A stretch of 64,000 nucleotides of DNA from Clostridium yunnanense (GTDB taxonomy: Bacteria > Bacillota > Clostridia > Clostridiales > Clostridiaceae): contig NZ_JAENHN010000066.1 of the NCBI RefSeq assembly GCF_016595795.1, positions 186,001 to 250,000 on the forward strand. Reading direction: 5' to 3'. This document shows positions 7,681 through 17,111 of this stretch, piece after piece. The position numbers and the translations under genes were made by a program. Position 1 is the first letter of the stretch, and each line of letters opens with the position of its first letter. Below the pieces are notes generated by a model. The model saw nothing but the letters and a program-made list of their open reading frames with translations. It ran no database searches and had not been told where the DNA came from.

Positions 7681-8286
7681 ATGATTAGCAATGGTCTTAA
7701 TGTTAAAGAATTATTAGAACTTAATGGAGAAAAAGTGTTTCTAAAAAAGCTTGGAAAAGAATATGGAGATGATTACTGGAAAGCCATTAGTGAAGGTGAT
7801 ATAGAATCAACTATTTTTACTGGAACACAGCAAGTGTTTAATAAAGAAAACATAGAGAATTACTTACAAAATATATCTTTAGATAGTAGTAGAGTAGATT
7901 TTATTATATTCTCAAAGATCACAAAAAAGGTGGTTGGTGAGGTGGTTTTAAATGATATTTATAGAAATAATAGAAGCAGTAATATAAGAATTGTAATATT
8001 TAACAAACAAGATTTTAACAAAGGATATGGAACAGAAGCACTAGTATTAGCATTGCAGTATGGGTTCGGAATGCTCAATCTCCATAGAATTGAGTTAGAG
8101 GCTTTGAGTTTTAATGAGAGAGCAATAAAAGTATATGAAAAAGTAGGGTTTGATAAAGAAGGAGTAAAAAGAGAAGGTTGGTATTTTAATCATAGATATC
8201 ATGATTTAGTAATAATGAGCATATTAGAAGATGGATATAGATCTAAGTATATTGGAAATAAGTACGATTTGAAGGCTTTTTTATAA
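7681..8286 (+). CDS. GNAT-family acetyltransferase (RimJ/RimL-like)
   Basis: This 201-residue protein shows the RimJ/RimL-type GNAT pattern: KVVGEVVLNDI (beta 4), then NIRIVIFNKQDFNKGYGTEA with the acetyl-CoA pyrophosphate loop, the helix LVLALQYGFGMLNLHRIELE, and the classic FNERAIKVYEKVGFDKEGV where the Tyr acts as general acid in relatives. Proteins of this group acetylate N-termini of ribosomal proteins, peptides or small amines. The substrate here is not known. The N-terminal ~30 residues before the GNAT core are not typical. It is a single gene, and its ribosome binding site (AGGATGATGG) is only moderate. Confidence 0.8.
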   Translation: MISNGLNVKELLELNGEKVFLKKLGKEYGDDYWKAISEGDIESTIFTGTQQVFNKENIENYLQNISLDSSRVDFIIFSKITKKVVGEVVLNDIYRNNRSSNIRIVIFNKQDFNKGYGTEALVLALQYGFGMLNLHRIELEALSFNERAIKVYEKVGFDKEGVKREGWYFNHRYHDLVIMSILEDGYRSKYIGNKYDLKAFL

Positions 8287-8440
8287 AGAGTAAGTGCTTC
8301 ACAATTTGATAGAAAACCAGTTTTTAAAACTCCTATGGATTAGAGAATCAGGTATATTAATAAAATGTTAATTTCATAATTATGGTATTGTTTTGATTAT
8401 TTTGGTAAATACTACTCTTAAATGTTTAAGGGTGATGAGT

Positions 8441-8938
8441 ATGCAAAGAATTAAGGACTTCGAATATATGAATGTATATAATATACAAGGTAAAAAGCTA
8501 GGATCAATAAAAGAACTTTATATTGATTTTTACAATGGAAAGCTTAAAGGATTTGAAGTAAATAGAAGAGGGCTAAAAAAAGAGAACTTTATAGAGATAA
8601 ACAGTATAATCACTGTAAACAAAAGTTTGATATTTGATAATTTTAGTAAATCGCAAGGCCTTCCTTTTTGCAAGATAAAAGGTATGGATGTGGTAGACAA
8701 ATGTGGAGAGATAGTGGGGGTTGTTGAAGACATGGTTATTGACACTTCGGATTATACCGTTAAGGGGTTGATAATCTCGTCTGGGTTTATAAACAAGTTA
8801 ATAAGAGGGAAAAATATAATACTGTTCAATCAGATGATACTAGGAGAAAAGTTTATTTTGTATTATGGAAGCTATAATGTGCTGTTAAAGTCAATGCCGC
8901 ATAATTTTGCAAAAGGAGATTGCTATGAAGAAACCTAG
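8441..8938 (+). CDS. PRC-barrel domain protein (YrrD-like)
   Basis: Two PRC-barrel-like halves can be seen: residues ~1-75 (MQRIKDFEYMNVYNIQGKKLGSIKELYID...) and ~80-150 (KIKGMDVVDKCGEIVGVVEDMVID...TVKGLIIS). PRC-barrel proteins are small beta-barrels involved in RNA processing or photosynthetic reaction centres; the role of the YrrD-type members in Firmicutes is unknown. A PRC-barrel gene in front of an AI-2E transporter and alaS is a conserved Firmicute arrangement. I choose the ATG eight bases after AAGGG; upstream TTG and GTG codons in frame lack a suitable site. Its end overlaps the next gene by 14 bases, implying coupled translation. Confidence 0.7.
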   Translation: MQRIKDFEYMNVYNIQGKKLGSIKELYIDFYNGKLKGFEVNRRGLKKENFIEINSIITVNKSLIFDNFSKSQGLPFCKIKGMDVVDKCGEIVGVVEDMVIDTSDYTVKGLIISSGFINKLIRGKNIILFNQMILGEKFILYYGSYNVLLKSMPHNFAKGDCYEET

Positions 8939-9950
8939 TAAAAAAATTATAATTAATGTGATTTTAGCAGCAATCATCCTAATAATTGTGGTTCTATATA
9001 TTAAATTGAAGATTATAAGAGAAGTTATTTTTATTATTATTTTTTCCTTTATAGTTTCATATACCTTAAAACCACTTTTAATATTCAGCATGGAGAAGAC
9101 AAGGATAAATAAGAAGCTTGGAGCAGGTTTAATAATTTTGGCAGTATTCAGCTTTGTTATGATTTTAGTAGTAGGTGTAATTCCTTCACTTTTTAAAGAA
9201 GGAGCGAATATCGAAACTATAATGAATTCTGTGGAGAGGTTAATAAGCTGGATTAATTCAAAAGTACATATGAGTCAATATGGAATTTTTGATACTCTAA
9301 GTGTACAAATTAACGAAAGGCTAAATGTAGTTATAAGTAATTTTTCGGAGAAAGTTTTCGATAGCTTAGTAGATTTTAGTGAAAATTTACTTTCTCTTGC
9401 AGTGGTGCCTGTTGTAAGTTATTATTTTTTGGCTGAAGGCAATATCATAGAAAATAAACTTTTACTTCTAGTTCCTATGAAAAAAAGATCAATTATTAAA
9501 CGGATAATAAGTGATATAGATAAAGCGTTAGGAAGATATATATTTAGTCAGTTTGTATTGTGTGTAATAATTGGAGTACTTACTTTTTTTGTACTAATAT
9601 GTTTGAAGATACAGTTTCCTATTTTGCTATCAATCTTTAATGCAGTTGTAAATATAATACCCTATTTCGGTCCACTAATTGGTGCAATACCTGCAATTTT
9701 AGTAGCATTAATTCAGTCGCCAACCAAAGCTATCTATGCTACTATATTGCTTTTTATAATACAACAGGTAGAAGGAAATTTGCTTTCACCTCAGATAACA
9801 GCTTCAAGTATAAAAATGCATCCATTGTTAATAATAATACTTTTGCTTATAGGGGAAAAAATGGGTGGCTTTTTTGGTATGATTTTAGCCATACCTATAG
9901 GAGTAATAATTAAAGTCATTTATGAAGATATTGATTATCATATGTACTAA
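8925..9950 (+). CDS. AI-2E family (YrrI/PF01594) membrane transporter
   Basis: This ~341-residue protein has the layout of the AI-2 exporter/PerM-like family. Two or three N-terminal helices come first (IIINVILAAIILIIVVLYIK, EVIFIIIFSFIVSYTLKPLL, LGAGLIILAVFSFVMILVVG), then an extracellular segment, then a cluster of C-terminal helices with the family signature PYFGPLIGAIPAILVAL and a final HPLLIIILLLIGEKMGGFFGMILAIPIG. Members export autoinducer-2 or sodium/protons; the substrate cannot be inferred. The start is the ATG eight bases after AAAGGAG. It is coupled to the PRC-barrel gene and lies upstream of alaS, as yrrI does in Bacillus subtilis. Confidence 0.85.
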   Translation: MKKPSKKIIINVILAAIILIIVVLYIKLKIIREVIFIIIFSFIVSYTLKPLLIFSMEKTRINKKLGAGLIILAVFSFVMILVVGVIPSLFKEGANIETIMNSVERLISWINSKVHMSQYGIFDTLSVQINERLNVVISNFSEKVFDSLVDFSENLLSLAVVPVVSYYFLAEGNIIENKLLLLVPMKKRSIIKRIISDIDKALGRYIFSQFVLCVIIGVLTFFVLICLKIQFPILLSIFNAVVNIIPYFGPLIGAIPAILVALIQSPTKAIYATILLFIIQQVEGNLLSPQITASSIKMHPLLIIILLLIGEKMGGFFGMILAIPIGVIIKVIYEDIDYHMY

Positions 9951-9959
9951 GTATAACAA

Positions 9960-9993
9960 AGTGAATTTATTCAATATATTAAGCAAATTCACT
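9960..9993 (+). terminator. Hairpin after the AI-2E family gene, possible terminator
   Basis: AGTGAATTT pairs perfectly with AAATTCACT. No T-tract follows, so it may protect the mRNA end rather than terminate. Confidence 0.4.
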
Positions 9994-10038
9994 ATATAAC
10001 TATATAAACTATAAAGTGAGCAGATTTTTAAGTAAATA

Positions 10039-10067
10039 TTGACAGAGATAAAACATTATCATATAAT
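10039..10067 (+). promoter_or_regulatory. Consensus sigma-A promoter of the alaS T-box transcript
   Basis: TTGACA and TATAAT match both consensus hexamers and are separated by exactly 17 bp. Transcription would start at ~10074, just at the base of the T-box stem I. Confidence 0.85.
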
Positions 10068-10074
10068 TTGCCTA

Positions 10075-10280
10075 TAAAGTTAATAGTGGTGTGATGATGA
10101 GAATAAGTAAATAAACTATGGCTATAAAGAGAAGAAGTGGTTGGTGAAAACTTCTTAGCATAGTTATTGAAAGCTATCTTAGAGCACTTTTCTTAAGAGA
10201 TGTATTTATTAAGTACATAATTAGGGTGGTACCGCGGAAGTATAGCTTTCGTCCCTTGCTGGGATGAGGGCTTTTTTTTG
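10075..10280 (+). promoter_or_regulatory. T-box leader (tRNA-Ala sensing) controlling alaS
   Basis: The T-box sequence AGGGTGGTACCGCG is at 10223-10236. Stem I shows AGTA, AGAGA and GGTG loop motifs with the AACTATG/CATAGTT helix (AACTATG in the 10110s). A GCT Ala codon at 10173-10175 follows a GAA, as specifiers usually do, and is my pick for the specifier. The terminator is AGCUUUCGUCCC paired over 12 positions with GGGAUGAGGGCU, then eight U residues. Uncharged tRNA-Ala should stabilise the antiterminator and turn on alaS. The specifier assignment is inferred; the T-box itself is certain. Confidence 0.95.
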
Positions 10281-10355
10281 TTCTTTAGAAGATCGCTTTA
10301 GCGATTTTTTATTTATACTTTAAAATATTTGTTTTAAAAGAATGGAGGAAATAAT

Positions 10356-12995
10356 ATGAAATACATGGGAGCAAACGAATTAAGAGATGCATATCTAAAG
10401 TTTTTTGAAAGTAAAGATCACTTAGTAATGCCATCATTCTCATTAGTACCAAAGAATGATAAGAGCTTACTTTTAATAAATGCAGGAATGGCACCTTTAA
10501 AACCATATTTTACTGGAGTTGAAGAACCACCAAGAAAGAGATTGGCTACTTGTCAAAAATGTATAAGAACTGGTGATATAGAAAATGTAGGGAAAACTTC
10601 AAGACATGGTACTTTCTTCGAAATGCTAGGAAACTTTTCATTTGGAGATTATTTTAAAAATGAAATAATTCCATGGGCATGGGAATTTATAACTGAAACT
10701 CTTTCTATACCTAAAGACAAATTATATGTGACTATATACTTAGAAGATGATGAAGCTTTCGATATATGGACTTCTAAAACAGATGTAGATCCAAGTAGAA
10801 TATTTAGATTAGGTAAAGAAGATAACTTCTGGGAAATAGGAGTTGGACCATGTGGACCTTGCACAGAAATTCACTTTGACAGAGGCGATGGAAAGATTAC
10901 TTCTGTAGAAGAATTTGTAAAAGCAGCTGATGAAGATAGAGTAGTAGAATTCTGGAATTTAGTTTTCACTCAATTTGATAAAGATGAAGCTGGAAATTAT
11001 AACAGATTAGCTAATCCTAATATAGATACAGGTATGGGACTTGAGAGAATTACTACAATTATGCAAGGTGTAGACAATATTTTTGAAATTGATACAGTTA
11101 AAAATATATTAGGAACTGTAAGTAAAATAGCAAATGTAGAATATAAATCAGATGACAATAAGGACATTTCATTAAGAATAATAACTGATCATGTAAAAGG
11201 TGTAACTATGCTTATATGTGATGGAGTTCAACCTTCAAATGAAGGAAGAGGTTATGTGCTAAGAAGACTTTTAAGAAGAGCCGCAAGACACGGAAGATTA
11301 CTCGGAATAAAAGAACTTTTCTTAACTAAAATAGTTGATTCTGTTGTTGAAAACTACTCAAGTGGTTACCCTGAACTTTTAGAAAAGGCACAGTACATAA
11401 AGAAAGTAGTTTTACTAGAAGAAGAAAGATTCAATGAAACTATAGATAGCGGTATGGATATACTTAAAGGATATATAAGCGAACTTGAAGCTGCTAAAGT
11501 AGAAGTTCTTTCAGGAGAAAAAGTATTTAAATTATATGATACTTACGGGTTCCCGTTAGAGTTAACTGAGGAAATACTTGAAGAAAAAGGCATGAAGGTA
11601 GATCTTGAAGGTTTTAACAAGGAAATGAAGGAACAAAGAGAAAGAGCTAGAGCTGCTAGAGGCACTACAAGCTACATGGGTAGTGATGAGATTCCTGTAA
11701 ATAAGATAGAAGCCACTATAAGCACAAGTTTTGATGGTTATGGAACAATAAAACACCAAGGAACAATACTTTTACTTTCAGATACTGTAGAATTTAAAGA
11801 AGAGTTATCAGAAGGTGAAGAAGGTTTCCTAGTTGTTGATAACACACCATTCTATGCTGAGATGGGTGGTCAGGTAGGAGATACTGGAATAATAACAGGA
11901 GAGGGATTTAAAGCGGAAGTTTTAGATTGCAAGAAGAATCCTGGTGGAAAGATATATCATGTAATAAAGGTTACTTATGGTACTGTTAAGGTTAATGATA
12001 CTGTAAGTCTTGAGGTTGATAATATCAGAAGAAACAGTATATGCAAGAACCATACGGCTACTCATATGCTTCATGAAGCATTAAGAGAAGTGCTTGGTGA
12101 ACATGTAAACCAATCTGGATCATATGTAGATAGCGAAAGACTAAGATTTGACTTTACTCATTTTTCAGCATTATCAGCAGAAGAATTAGATAAAGTTGAG
12201 ACTATGGTAAATGAAAAAGTAATGGAAGCATACTCGGTTTGCACTGATGTGATGACTATAGATCAAGCAAAAAACAGTGGTGCTATGGCTTTATTTGATG
12301 ACAAATATAGTGATGAAGTTAGAGTGGTATCCATAGGCGATTTCTCAAAAGAACTTTGTGGAGGTACTCATGTAAGTAATTCAGGACAAATTGGAGTGTT
12401 TAAAATAGTTTCTGAAACTGGTGTTGCAGCAGGAATAAGAAGAATAGAAGGGTTAACTGGCTTTAATGCTATAAGACACTTTGAAAGTAAAAGTGAAATC
12501 ATAAGAGAAGTTTCTTCAGCATTAAAATGTAACGAAAAAGATATTTTAAGAAAAGTACATTCACAAACTGTTGATTTAAAAGAAAAAGAAAAAGAAATAC
12601 AAGAGCTTAAACTTAAAATGGTTCAAGGCTCTGAAAATGATATTCTAGATAGTGCAAGAGAAATTAAAGGTGTGAAAGTTGTAGTTTCAACTGTTGAAGG
12701 TCTTGATGGAAATGCGCTAAGGGATTTGGCTGATAAGATTAGAAACAAAGTTGGTAATGGAGTGGTAGTTCTAGGAAGCGCAGCTGAAGGGAAAGTTAAT
12801 CTAGTAGCTATGGCAACTAGAGATGCTATTGAAAAAGGAATACATTGCGGTAAGATTATAAAAGAAGTAGCAACAATCGCTGGTGGTGGCGGTGGTGGAA
12901 GACCAGATATGGCTCAAGCTGGAGGTAAGAATCCAGAAAAGCTAGAAGAGGCTTTAGCAAAAGTTAATGAGTTAGTAGAATTATTGGTAAAATAG
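10356..12995 (+). CDS. alaS: Alanyl-tRNA synthetase
   Basis: Charges tRNA-Ala with alanine. This full-length 879-residue enzyme begins with the catalytic core ([19 protein letters not shown], motif 2 region [14 protein letters not shown], motif 3 GMGLERI). It continues with the editing domain, whose zinc/catalytic residues lie in HTATHMLH and CGGTHV, and ends with the DHHA1 domain marked by the glycine-rich [15 protein letters not shown]. The ATG follows AATGGAGG at normal spacing. Expression is controlled by the T-box immediately upstream. It opens the conserved alaS-ireB-ruvX-DUF1292-fur-type block. Nothing unusual is seen in the protein. Confidence 0.98.
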   Translation: MKYMGANELRDAYLKFFESKDHLVMPSFSLVPKNDKSLLLINAGMAPLKPYFTGVEEPPRKRLATCQKCIRTGDIENVGKTSRHGTFFEMLGNFSFGDYFKNEIIPWAWEFITETLSIPKDKLYVTIYLEDDEAFDIWTSKTDVDPSRIFRLGKEDNFWEIGVGPCGPCTEIHFDRGDGKITSVEEFVKAADEDRVVEFWNLVFTQFDKDEAGNYNRLANPNIDTGMGLERITTIMQGVDNIFEIDTVKNILGTVSKIANVEYKSDDNKDISLRIITDHVKGVTMLICDGVQPSNEGRGYVLRRLLRRAARHGRLLGIKELFLTKIVDSVVENYSSGYPELLEKAQYIKKVVLLEEERFNETIDSGMDILKGYISELEAAKVEVLSGEKVFKLYDTYGFPLELTEEILEEKGMKVDLEGFNKEMKEQRERARAARGTTSYMGSDEIPVNKIEATISTSFDGYGTIKHQGTILLLSDTVEFKEELSEGEEGFLVVDNTPFYAEMGGQVGDTGIITGEGFKAEVLDCKKNPGGKIYHVIKVTYGTVKVNDTVSLEVDNIRRNSICKNHTATHMLHEALREVLGEHVNQSGSYVDSERLRFDFTHFSALSAEELDKVETMVNEKVMEAYSVCTDVMTIDQAKNSGAMALFDDKYSDEVRVVSIGDFSKELCGGTHVSNSGQIGVFKIVSETGVAAGIRRIEGLTGFNAIRHFESKSEIIREVSSALKCNEKDILRKVHSQTVDLKEKEKEIQELKLKMVQGSENDILDSAREIKGVKVVVSTVEGLDGNALRDLADKIRNKVGNGVVVLGSAAEGKVNLVAMATRDAIEKGIHCGKIIKEVATIAGGGGGGRPDMAQAGGKNPEKLEEALAKVNELVELLVK

Positions 12996-13147
12996 TGTAC
13001 ATTTCCATAAATATCATTTATAATTAAATTAAACATAAAACAGAATAAACAATTGTTAGTAGGTTAATACTAATTTATATGATATTTAAATAATTTTTTC
13101 ATGTGAACCAGTAAGGGGGTGAAGCTGCCACTTTAAGCAGCGAACTT

Positions 13148-13405
13148 ATGGCAAATAATTTAGATCATACAATGCAATTTGACTTTACAAAGAATAAAAA
13201 AGACTTGACGAAGGCTATCTTGAATGAGGTTTATAATTCTTTAAAGGAAAAAGGTTACAACCCTGTAAATCAACTTGTAGGTTATTTAATTTCAGGAGAC
13301 CCTACTTACATCACAAATTACAATGGTGCGAGGGCTTTGGTAAGAAAACTTGAAAGAGATGAAATTCTTGAAGAGGTAATAAAATCTTATCTAGAGATAA
13401 AATAG
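13148..13405 (+). CDS. ireB: IreB-family regulatory phosphoprotein (DUF965/YrzL)
   Basis: The 85-residue protein matches the IreB family throughout: NLDHTMQFDFTKNKKDLTKA, then YNPVNQLVGYLISGDPTYIT and NYNGARALVRKLERDEILEE. In Enterococcus IreB is a target of the IreK Ser/Thr kinase and influences cephalosporin tolerance; its TMQF/TMKF N-terminal threonine is the phosphosite region, and T8 is present here. Its place between alaS and ruvX is conserved. The start is odd: the only good SD (AAGGGGGTGA) lies about 27 bases upstream, and a hairpin GCTGC/GCAGC (13125-13141) fills the gap. No alternative in-frame start exists upstream. Confidence 0.9.
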   Translation: MANNLDHTMQFDFTKNKKDLTKAILNEVYNSLKEKGYNPVNQLVGYLISGDPTYITNYNGARALVRKLERDEILEEVIKSYLEIK

Positions 13406-13433
13406 AGGGTGCCCATTTGGGTACCCTTTAATG
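13406..13433 (+). terminator. Intrinsic terminator after ireB
   Basis: AGGGTGCCC pairs fully with GGGTACCCT (one G-U) around ATTT, followed by TTAATG; the U-tract is weak. Confidence 0.65.
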
Positions 13434-13724
13434 TTATAAAATATAATAAAATTTATTTTTAAGTTTTTACTTTGAATATAACTGAATTTTTTTTCATTAA
13501 GAAGGTTATTATTTAACTTATAGGGGAAATTAATATTTAATTAAAGATGCTTTTTATAATTATATTAAAATACCTGTAACTTAATAAGACCATAAGCAAT
13601 TAACGTATCTTCTTTAATAAAATAAATTTTATTTACACAATATATATATGACTAGTTATTTAATTCATATATTGAAGTAAAACGTATGAATAAGTATTGT
13701 TAATAAACCCTATAGGAGAAAACG
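13434..13724. other. AT-rich intergenic stretch without recognisable content
   Basis: About 290 bases lie between ireB and ruvX. I see no reading frame with a ribosome binding site and no convincing promoter. A weak long-range pairing AAGATGC/GTATCTT is the only structure. The break suggests ruvX and the genes after it have their own promoter here. Confidence 0.3.
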
Positions 13725-14144
13725 ATGCGTATAATAGGATTAGATTTTGGACAAAAAACTATTGGGGTGGCAGTATCAGATCCCTTAGGACTTACGGCTC
13801 AAGGAATCACAACAATTAGAAGAAAAAACTTCAGATATGATCTCGAAGAAGTGAAGAAAATCTTTGATGAGTACAATGCAGAGCTCATTGTTATAGGACT
13901 TCCTAAGAACATGAATGGAACAATTGGTCCTTCAGGCGAAATGGCTCAAGATTTTGGAAAACGACTTGTTGAATTATTCAACCCAAAAATTGAATTTTGG
14001 GATGAGAGACTTACTACTGTTGCGGCTCATCGTGCAATGCTAGAAGCGGATTTGTCAAGAAATAAAAGAAAAAAGATAGTTGATAAGATTGCAGCCATAT
14101 TTATACTTCAAGGTTATCTTGATAGATTGGCAAGTAATAATTAA
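13725..14144 (+). CDS. ruvX: Putative Holliday junction resolvase / pre-16S rRNA nuclease (RuvX/YqgF)
   Basis: The 139-residue RNase-H-fold protein shows all family marks: [20 protein letters not shown] (first catalytic Asp), [22 protein letters not shown] (catalytic Glu/Asp region) and the C-terminal [13 protein letters not shown] with the last Asp. E. coli YqgF processes the 5' end of 16S rRNA; a junction-resolvase role has also been proposed. ATAGGAGAA precedes the ATG. It heads a tight gene run with the DUF1292 and Fur-type genes, as in Bacillus yrrK-yrzB. Identification is firm, the exact in vivo substrate less so. Confidence 0.92.
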   Translation: MRIIGLDFGQKTIGVAVSDPLGLTAQGITTIRRKNFRYDLEEVKKIFDEYNAELIVIGLPKNMNGTIGPSGEMAQDFGKRLVELFNPKIEFWDERLTTVAAHRAMLEADLSRNKRKKIVDKIAAIFILQGYLDRLASNN

Positions 14145-14192
14145 CTTTCATTATCAATAAAATTAAAATACAATAAAAGGGAGTGTTTTTTA

Positions 14193-14453
14193 ATGGAAAA
14201 TAATATTGATACAATAGTATTGCTAGATGAAGATGGAATTGAAACTGAATTTGAGGTTATTACAAAACTTGATATTGAAGAGAATGAATACGTAATCGTA
14301 GTTCCAGTGGATGGATCAGAAGATGACGCAATCGCTTTAAAAATCGTTACAGATGAAGAGGGAAATGATGCTTTGGTAACAGTAGAAGATGAGGAAGAAT
14401 TCGCAATGGTTGCAGAAGCATATGAAACTCTTTTTGCTGATGACTTAAATTAA
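14193..14453 (+). CDS. DUF1292 family protein (YrzB-like)
   Basis: This 86-residue, very acidic protein starts IDTIVLLDEDGIETEFEVI and contains NEYVIVVPVDGSEDDAIALK and the closing LVTVEDEEEFAMVAEAYETL, the DUF1292 consensus. Members nearly always sit between ruvX and either a Fur-type regulator or mltG. The function is unknown. AAAGGGAG precedes the ATG. It is one of the most constant small genes in this neighbourhood and shows no defect. Confidence 0.88.
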   Translation: MENNIDTIVLLDEDGIETEFEVITKLDIEENEYVIVVPVDGSEDDAIALKIVTDEEGNDALVTVEDEEEFAMVAEAYETLFADDLN

Positions 14454-14470
14454 TAAAGAGAGGTTTTAGC

Positions 14471-14929
14471 ATGTCACAGGTATCATCAAAAGACTATAAT
14501 CAATTAAAAGAAGATTTGAAAAAGAAAGGCTACAAATTGACTCCGCAAAGAAGAGCAATTGTAGATACTATTCTATTAAATAAAGGCAAGCATCTTACAG
14601 CCGAAGAAATTTATGATGAAGTGAAAGTAGGTTGTCCTGAGATAGGGTTAGCTACTGTGTATAGAACTATACTGCTTCTAGAAGAGATGGGAATAATATA
14701 TAGGCTTGATTTAAATGATGGAAGCGCAAGATATGAAATGGCTCATGATGATGAACATCATAGACACCATCATTTAGTTTGCAATAACTGTGGTAAGGTA
14801 ATCGAAGTTGAAGCGGATTTACTTGATGATTTAGAAGAGCTAATTGAAAAAAAATGCGACTTTAAGATAATGGATCACAGCGTAAAATTTTATGGCTTAT
14901 GCAGCGAATGTGTTGATAAAGACATATAA
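14471..14929 (+). CDS. fur: Fur-family metal-responsive repressor
   Basis: The 152-residue protein has the Fur-family winged helix (YKLTPQRRAIVDTIL..., recognition helix in GLATVYRTILLLEEMGI), the metal-site cluster DDEHHRHHHLVCNNCGK and the second zinc pair in LCSECV. CNNC and CSEC are the four structural-zinc cysteines. Fur, PerR and Zur cannot be separated with certainty by eye; the position after DUF1292 and before RNase J is where I expect the clostridial Fur. It would repress iron-uptake genes when Fe(II) is bound. It starts 17 bases after the DUF1292 gene with an AGAGAGG site, so it is cotranscribed. Confidence 0.8.
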   Translation: MSQVSSKDYNQLKEDLKKKGYKLTPQRRAIVDTILLNKGKHLTAEEIYDEVKVGCPEIGLATVYRTILLLEEMGIIYRLDLNDGSARYEMAHDDEHHRHHHLVCNNCGKVIEVEADLLDDLEELIEKKCDFKIMDHSVKFYGLCSECVDKDI

Positions 14930-14971
14930 AGCTTTATAATAAAAAATAAATAAATCTAAAGGAGGGGACAT

Positions 14972-16639
14972 ATGAAGCGTGAAAAACTAAAGGCGAAAAT
15001 CATTCCTTTAGGTGGCACAAATGAAATTGGGAAAAACATGACTGCCATTGAGTTTAAAGATGATATAATCGTCATAGACAGCGGATTAAAATTTCCAGAA
15101 GAAGACATGTTTGGAATAGATATAGTAATTCCAGACATAACGTATTTACTGAAGAATAAAGACAAAGTTAAAGGCATATTCCTAACACACGGACATGAAG
15201 ATCACATCGGTGCGTTGCCTTATGTGCTTAAGCAACTTAACATACCTATATACGGAACAAAGTTAACATTAGGTATAGTTGAAAGCAAATTAAAGGAACA
15301 CGGTCTTCTAAGTACTACAGAACGTATTGTAGTTAAGCCAAAAGACGTTATCAAACTCGATTCGGTTTCAGTTGAATTTATTAAGACAAACCACAGTATA
15401 GCTGATTCGGTAGCTATAGCAATCCATACTCCAATGGGAGTTATATTGCATACTGGTGACTTTAAGATTGACTATACACCAATCGATGGAGAAGTAATTG
15501 ACTTAGCTAGATTCGCGGAACTTGGTAAGAAAGGTGTACTTGCGCTTATGGCTGATAGTACCAATGTTGAGAGACCTGGATATACTATGTCTGAGAGCAT
15601 TGTAGGAGATAACTTCTTAAAAATGTTCGCAAAGGCAAAAGGAAGAATATTAGTTGCGACTTTTGCTTCCAATATCCATAGAATTCAACAAATAATAACG
15701 GCTGCTCAAGCGAATGAGAGAAAAGTAGCGGTTTCAGGAAGAAGCATGGAGAACATTGTTCAAGTTGCGATTGAGCTTGGATATTTGCAAATTGATAAAG
15801 AGGTTTTAATAACTCTAGACAATATTAATAAATATCCAAATGATAAACTTGTAATAATAACTACAGGAAGTCAAGGAGAGCCAATGTCAGCTCTAGCTAG
15901 AATGGCTTCATCTGAGCATAAAAAGATAAATATAGTAGAAGGAGATTTGGTTGTAATATCAGCTACTCCTATACCTGGAAATGAAAAATTTGTATCAAGA
16001 ATAGTAAACCAACTATTCAAAAAAGGTGCAGAGGTTATATATGAATCTATTGCAGGGGTTCACGTTTCAGGGCATGCATGTCAAGAAGAACTAAAACTTA
16101 TGCATACATTAACAAAGCCTAGGTATTTTATACCGGTTCATGGAGAGTACAGACATCTAAAGCAGCACGGTGAACTTGCTGTTAAGTTAGGATTACCACC
16201 TAAAAATTTCTTAATACCTGAAAATGGGGATGTCATTGAAATTACTAGAGATAATCTAAGGAAAAATGGAACAGTAATTTCAGGAAATGTGTTTGTCGAT
16301 GGATTAGGTGTAGGTGATGTAGGTAATATAGTACTTAGAGATAGAAAACACTTATCTCAAGATGGTATACTTACTGTAGTGGTTACTATCGAAAGAGAAA
16401 GCGGTAATGTAATTGCAGGACCGGATATAATATCAAGAGGCTTCGTTTATGTAAGAGAATCAGAAGATTTAATGGATCAGGCTAAGGAAATTGTTAAATC
16501 AGTACTTAGACAATGTGAAGAAAATAAAGTTTCTGATTGGGCGACTATGAAGTCTAATATGAAAAATGAATTAAGAGTTTTCCTATATGAGAAGACTAAG
16601 AGAAAACCTATGATATTACCAATAATAATGGAAATATAG
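14972..16639 (+). CDS. rnj: Ribonuclease J
   Basis: A 555-residue beta-CASP metallo-beta-lactamase RNase. It carries the metal motif THGHEDHIGALP near residue 73, the later ligands in NHSIADS, HTGDFKID and ADSTN, the beta-CASP motifs and the C-terminal VHGEYRHLKQH. RNase J performs 5'-3' exonucleolytic and endonucleolytic mRNA decay and rRNA maturation. Bacillus has two paralogues; only this one is in the window. AAAGGAGGGG gives a strong start. The gene follows the Fur-type gene after 42 bases, and the YlbF-like gene follows after 16, so all are probably in one transcript. Confidence 0.95.
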   Translation: MKREKLKAKIIPLGGTNEIGKNMTAIEFKDDIIVIDSGLKFPEEDMFGIDIVIPDITYLLKNKDKVKGIFLTHGHEDHIGALPYVLKQLNIPIYGTKLTLGIVESKLKEHGLLSTTERIVVKPKDVIKLDSVSVEFIKTNHSIADSVAIAIHTPMGVILHTGDFKIDYTPIDGEVIDLARFAELGKKGVLALMADSTNVERPGYTMSESIVGDNFLKMFAKAKGRILVATFASNIHRIQQIITAAQANERKVAVSGRSMENIVQVAIELGYLQIDKEVLITLDNINKYPNDKLVIITTGSQGEPMSALARMASSEHKKINIVEGDLVVISATPIPGNEKFVSRIVNQLFKKGAEVIYESIAGVHVSGHACQEELKLMHTLTKPRYFIPVHGEYRHLKQHGELAVKLGLPPKNFLIPENGDVIEITRDNLRKNGTVISGNVFVDGLGVGDVGNIVLRDRKHLSQDGILTVVVTIERESGNVIAGPDIISRGFVYVRESEDLMDQAKEIVKSVLRQCEENKVSDWATMKSNMKNELRVFLYEKTKRKPMILPIIMEI

Positions 16640-16655
16640 TACTGGGGGAAATAGT

Positions 16656-17006
16656 ATGACAAATATATATGACAAAGCTCATGATTTTGCAAATGTACTT
16701 AAGGATTTACCTGAAGTAGTTGCATATAGAGAAGCTTCAAAAAAAATATCAGAAAGTCCGGAACTAAAGAAAATAGTTGAGGATTTTAGGAGAATTCAAA
16801 TAGAGGCTTATAATGAGCAGTTTCAAACTGGAACTATAAGCGATGCAACAAAGGAGAAAATGCAGAAAGTCGGAAGTGTTGCGATGATTAATCCTGCTGT
16901 CGCTGCATATCTTCAAAGTGAAGCTCAGTTTGCAGTTATTTGGGAAGATTTGTTAAAAATATTCAATGATGCAATAGGTGTGGATATAATTACACCAAAT
17001 TCCTAG
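16656..17006 (+). CDS. YlbF/YmcA-family protein
   Basis: This 116-residue helical protein belongs to the Com_YlbF family: IYDKAHDFANVLKDLPEVVAYREASKKI, then FRRIQIEAYNEQ and AAYLQSEAQFAVIWEDLLKIF. In Bacillus, YlbF, YmcA and YaaT form a complex that partners with RNase Y in mRNA maturation and affects competence, biofilm and sporulation. Here the gene directly follows RNase J, which fits an RNA-decay link. CTGGGGGAA precedes the ATG. It ends in a strong terminator. Which of the paralogous subfamilies (YlbF, YmcA, YheA) it belongs to is not clear by eye. Confidence 0.8.
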   Translation: MTNIYDKAHDFANVLKDLPEVVAYREASKKISESPELKKIVEDFRRIQIEAYNEQFQTGTISDATKEKMQKVGSVAMINPAVAAYLQSEAQFAVIWEDLLKIFNDAIGVDIITPNS

Positions 17007-17053
17007 TATTTTAGTTGACTTTTATAGAAAGTAATATTAGAATTAAAATGTTG

Positions 17054-17086
17054 AAATTGGATACAACGGTATCCAATTTTATTTTG
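17054..17086 (+). terminator. Intrinsic terminator between the YlbF-like gene and typA
   Basis: AAATTGGATAC pairs perfectly with GTATCCAATTT around AACG, followed by TTATTTTG. Confidence 0.85.
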
Positions 17087-17111
17087 TGGTTAAACCCAAT
17101 GGAGGATGAAT

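Noticed and set aside
8393-8440. TTG start for the PRC-barrel protein
   Set aside because: No SD precedes it, and the added residues do not resemble the domain; the ATG at 8441 has AAGGG at good spacing.
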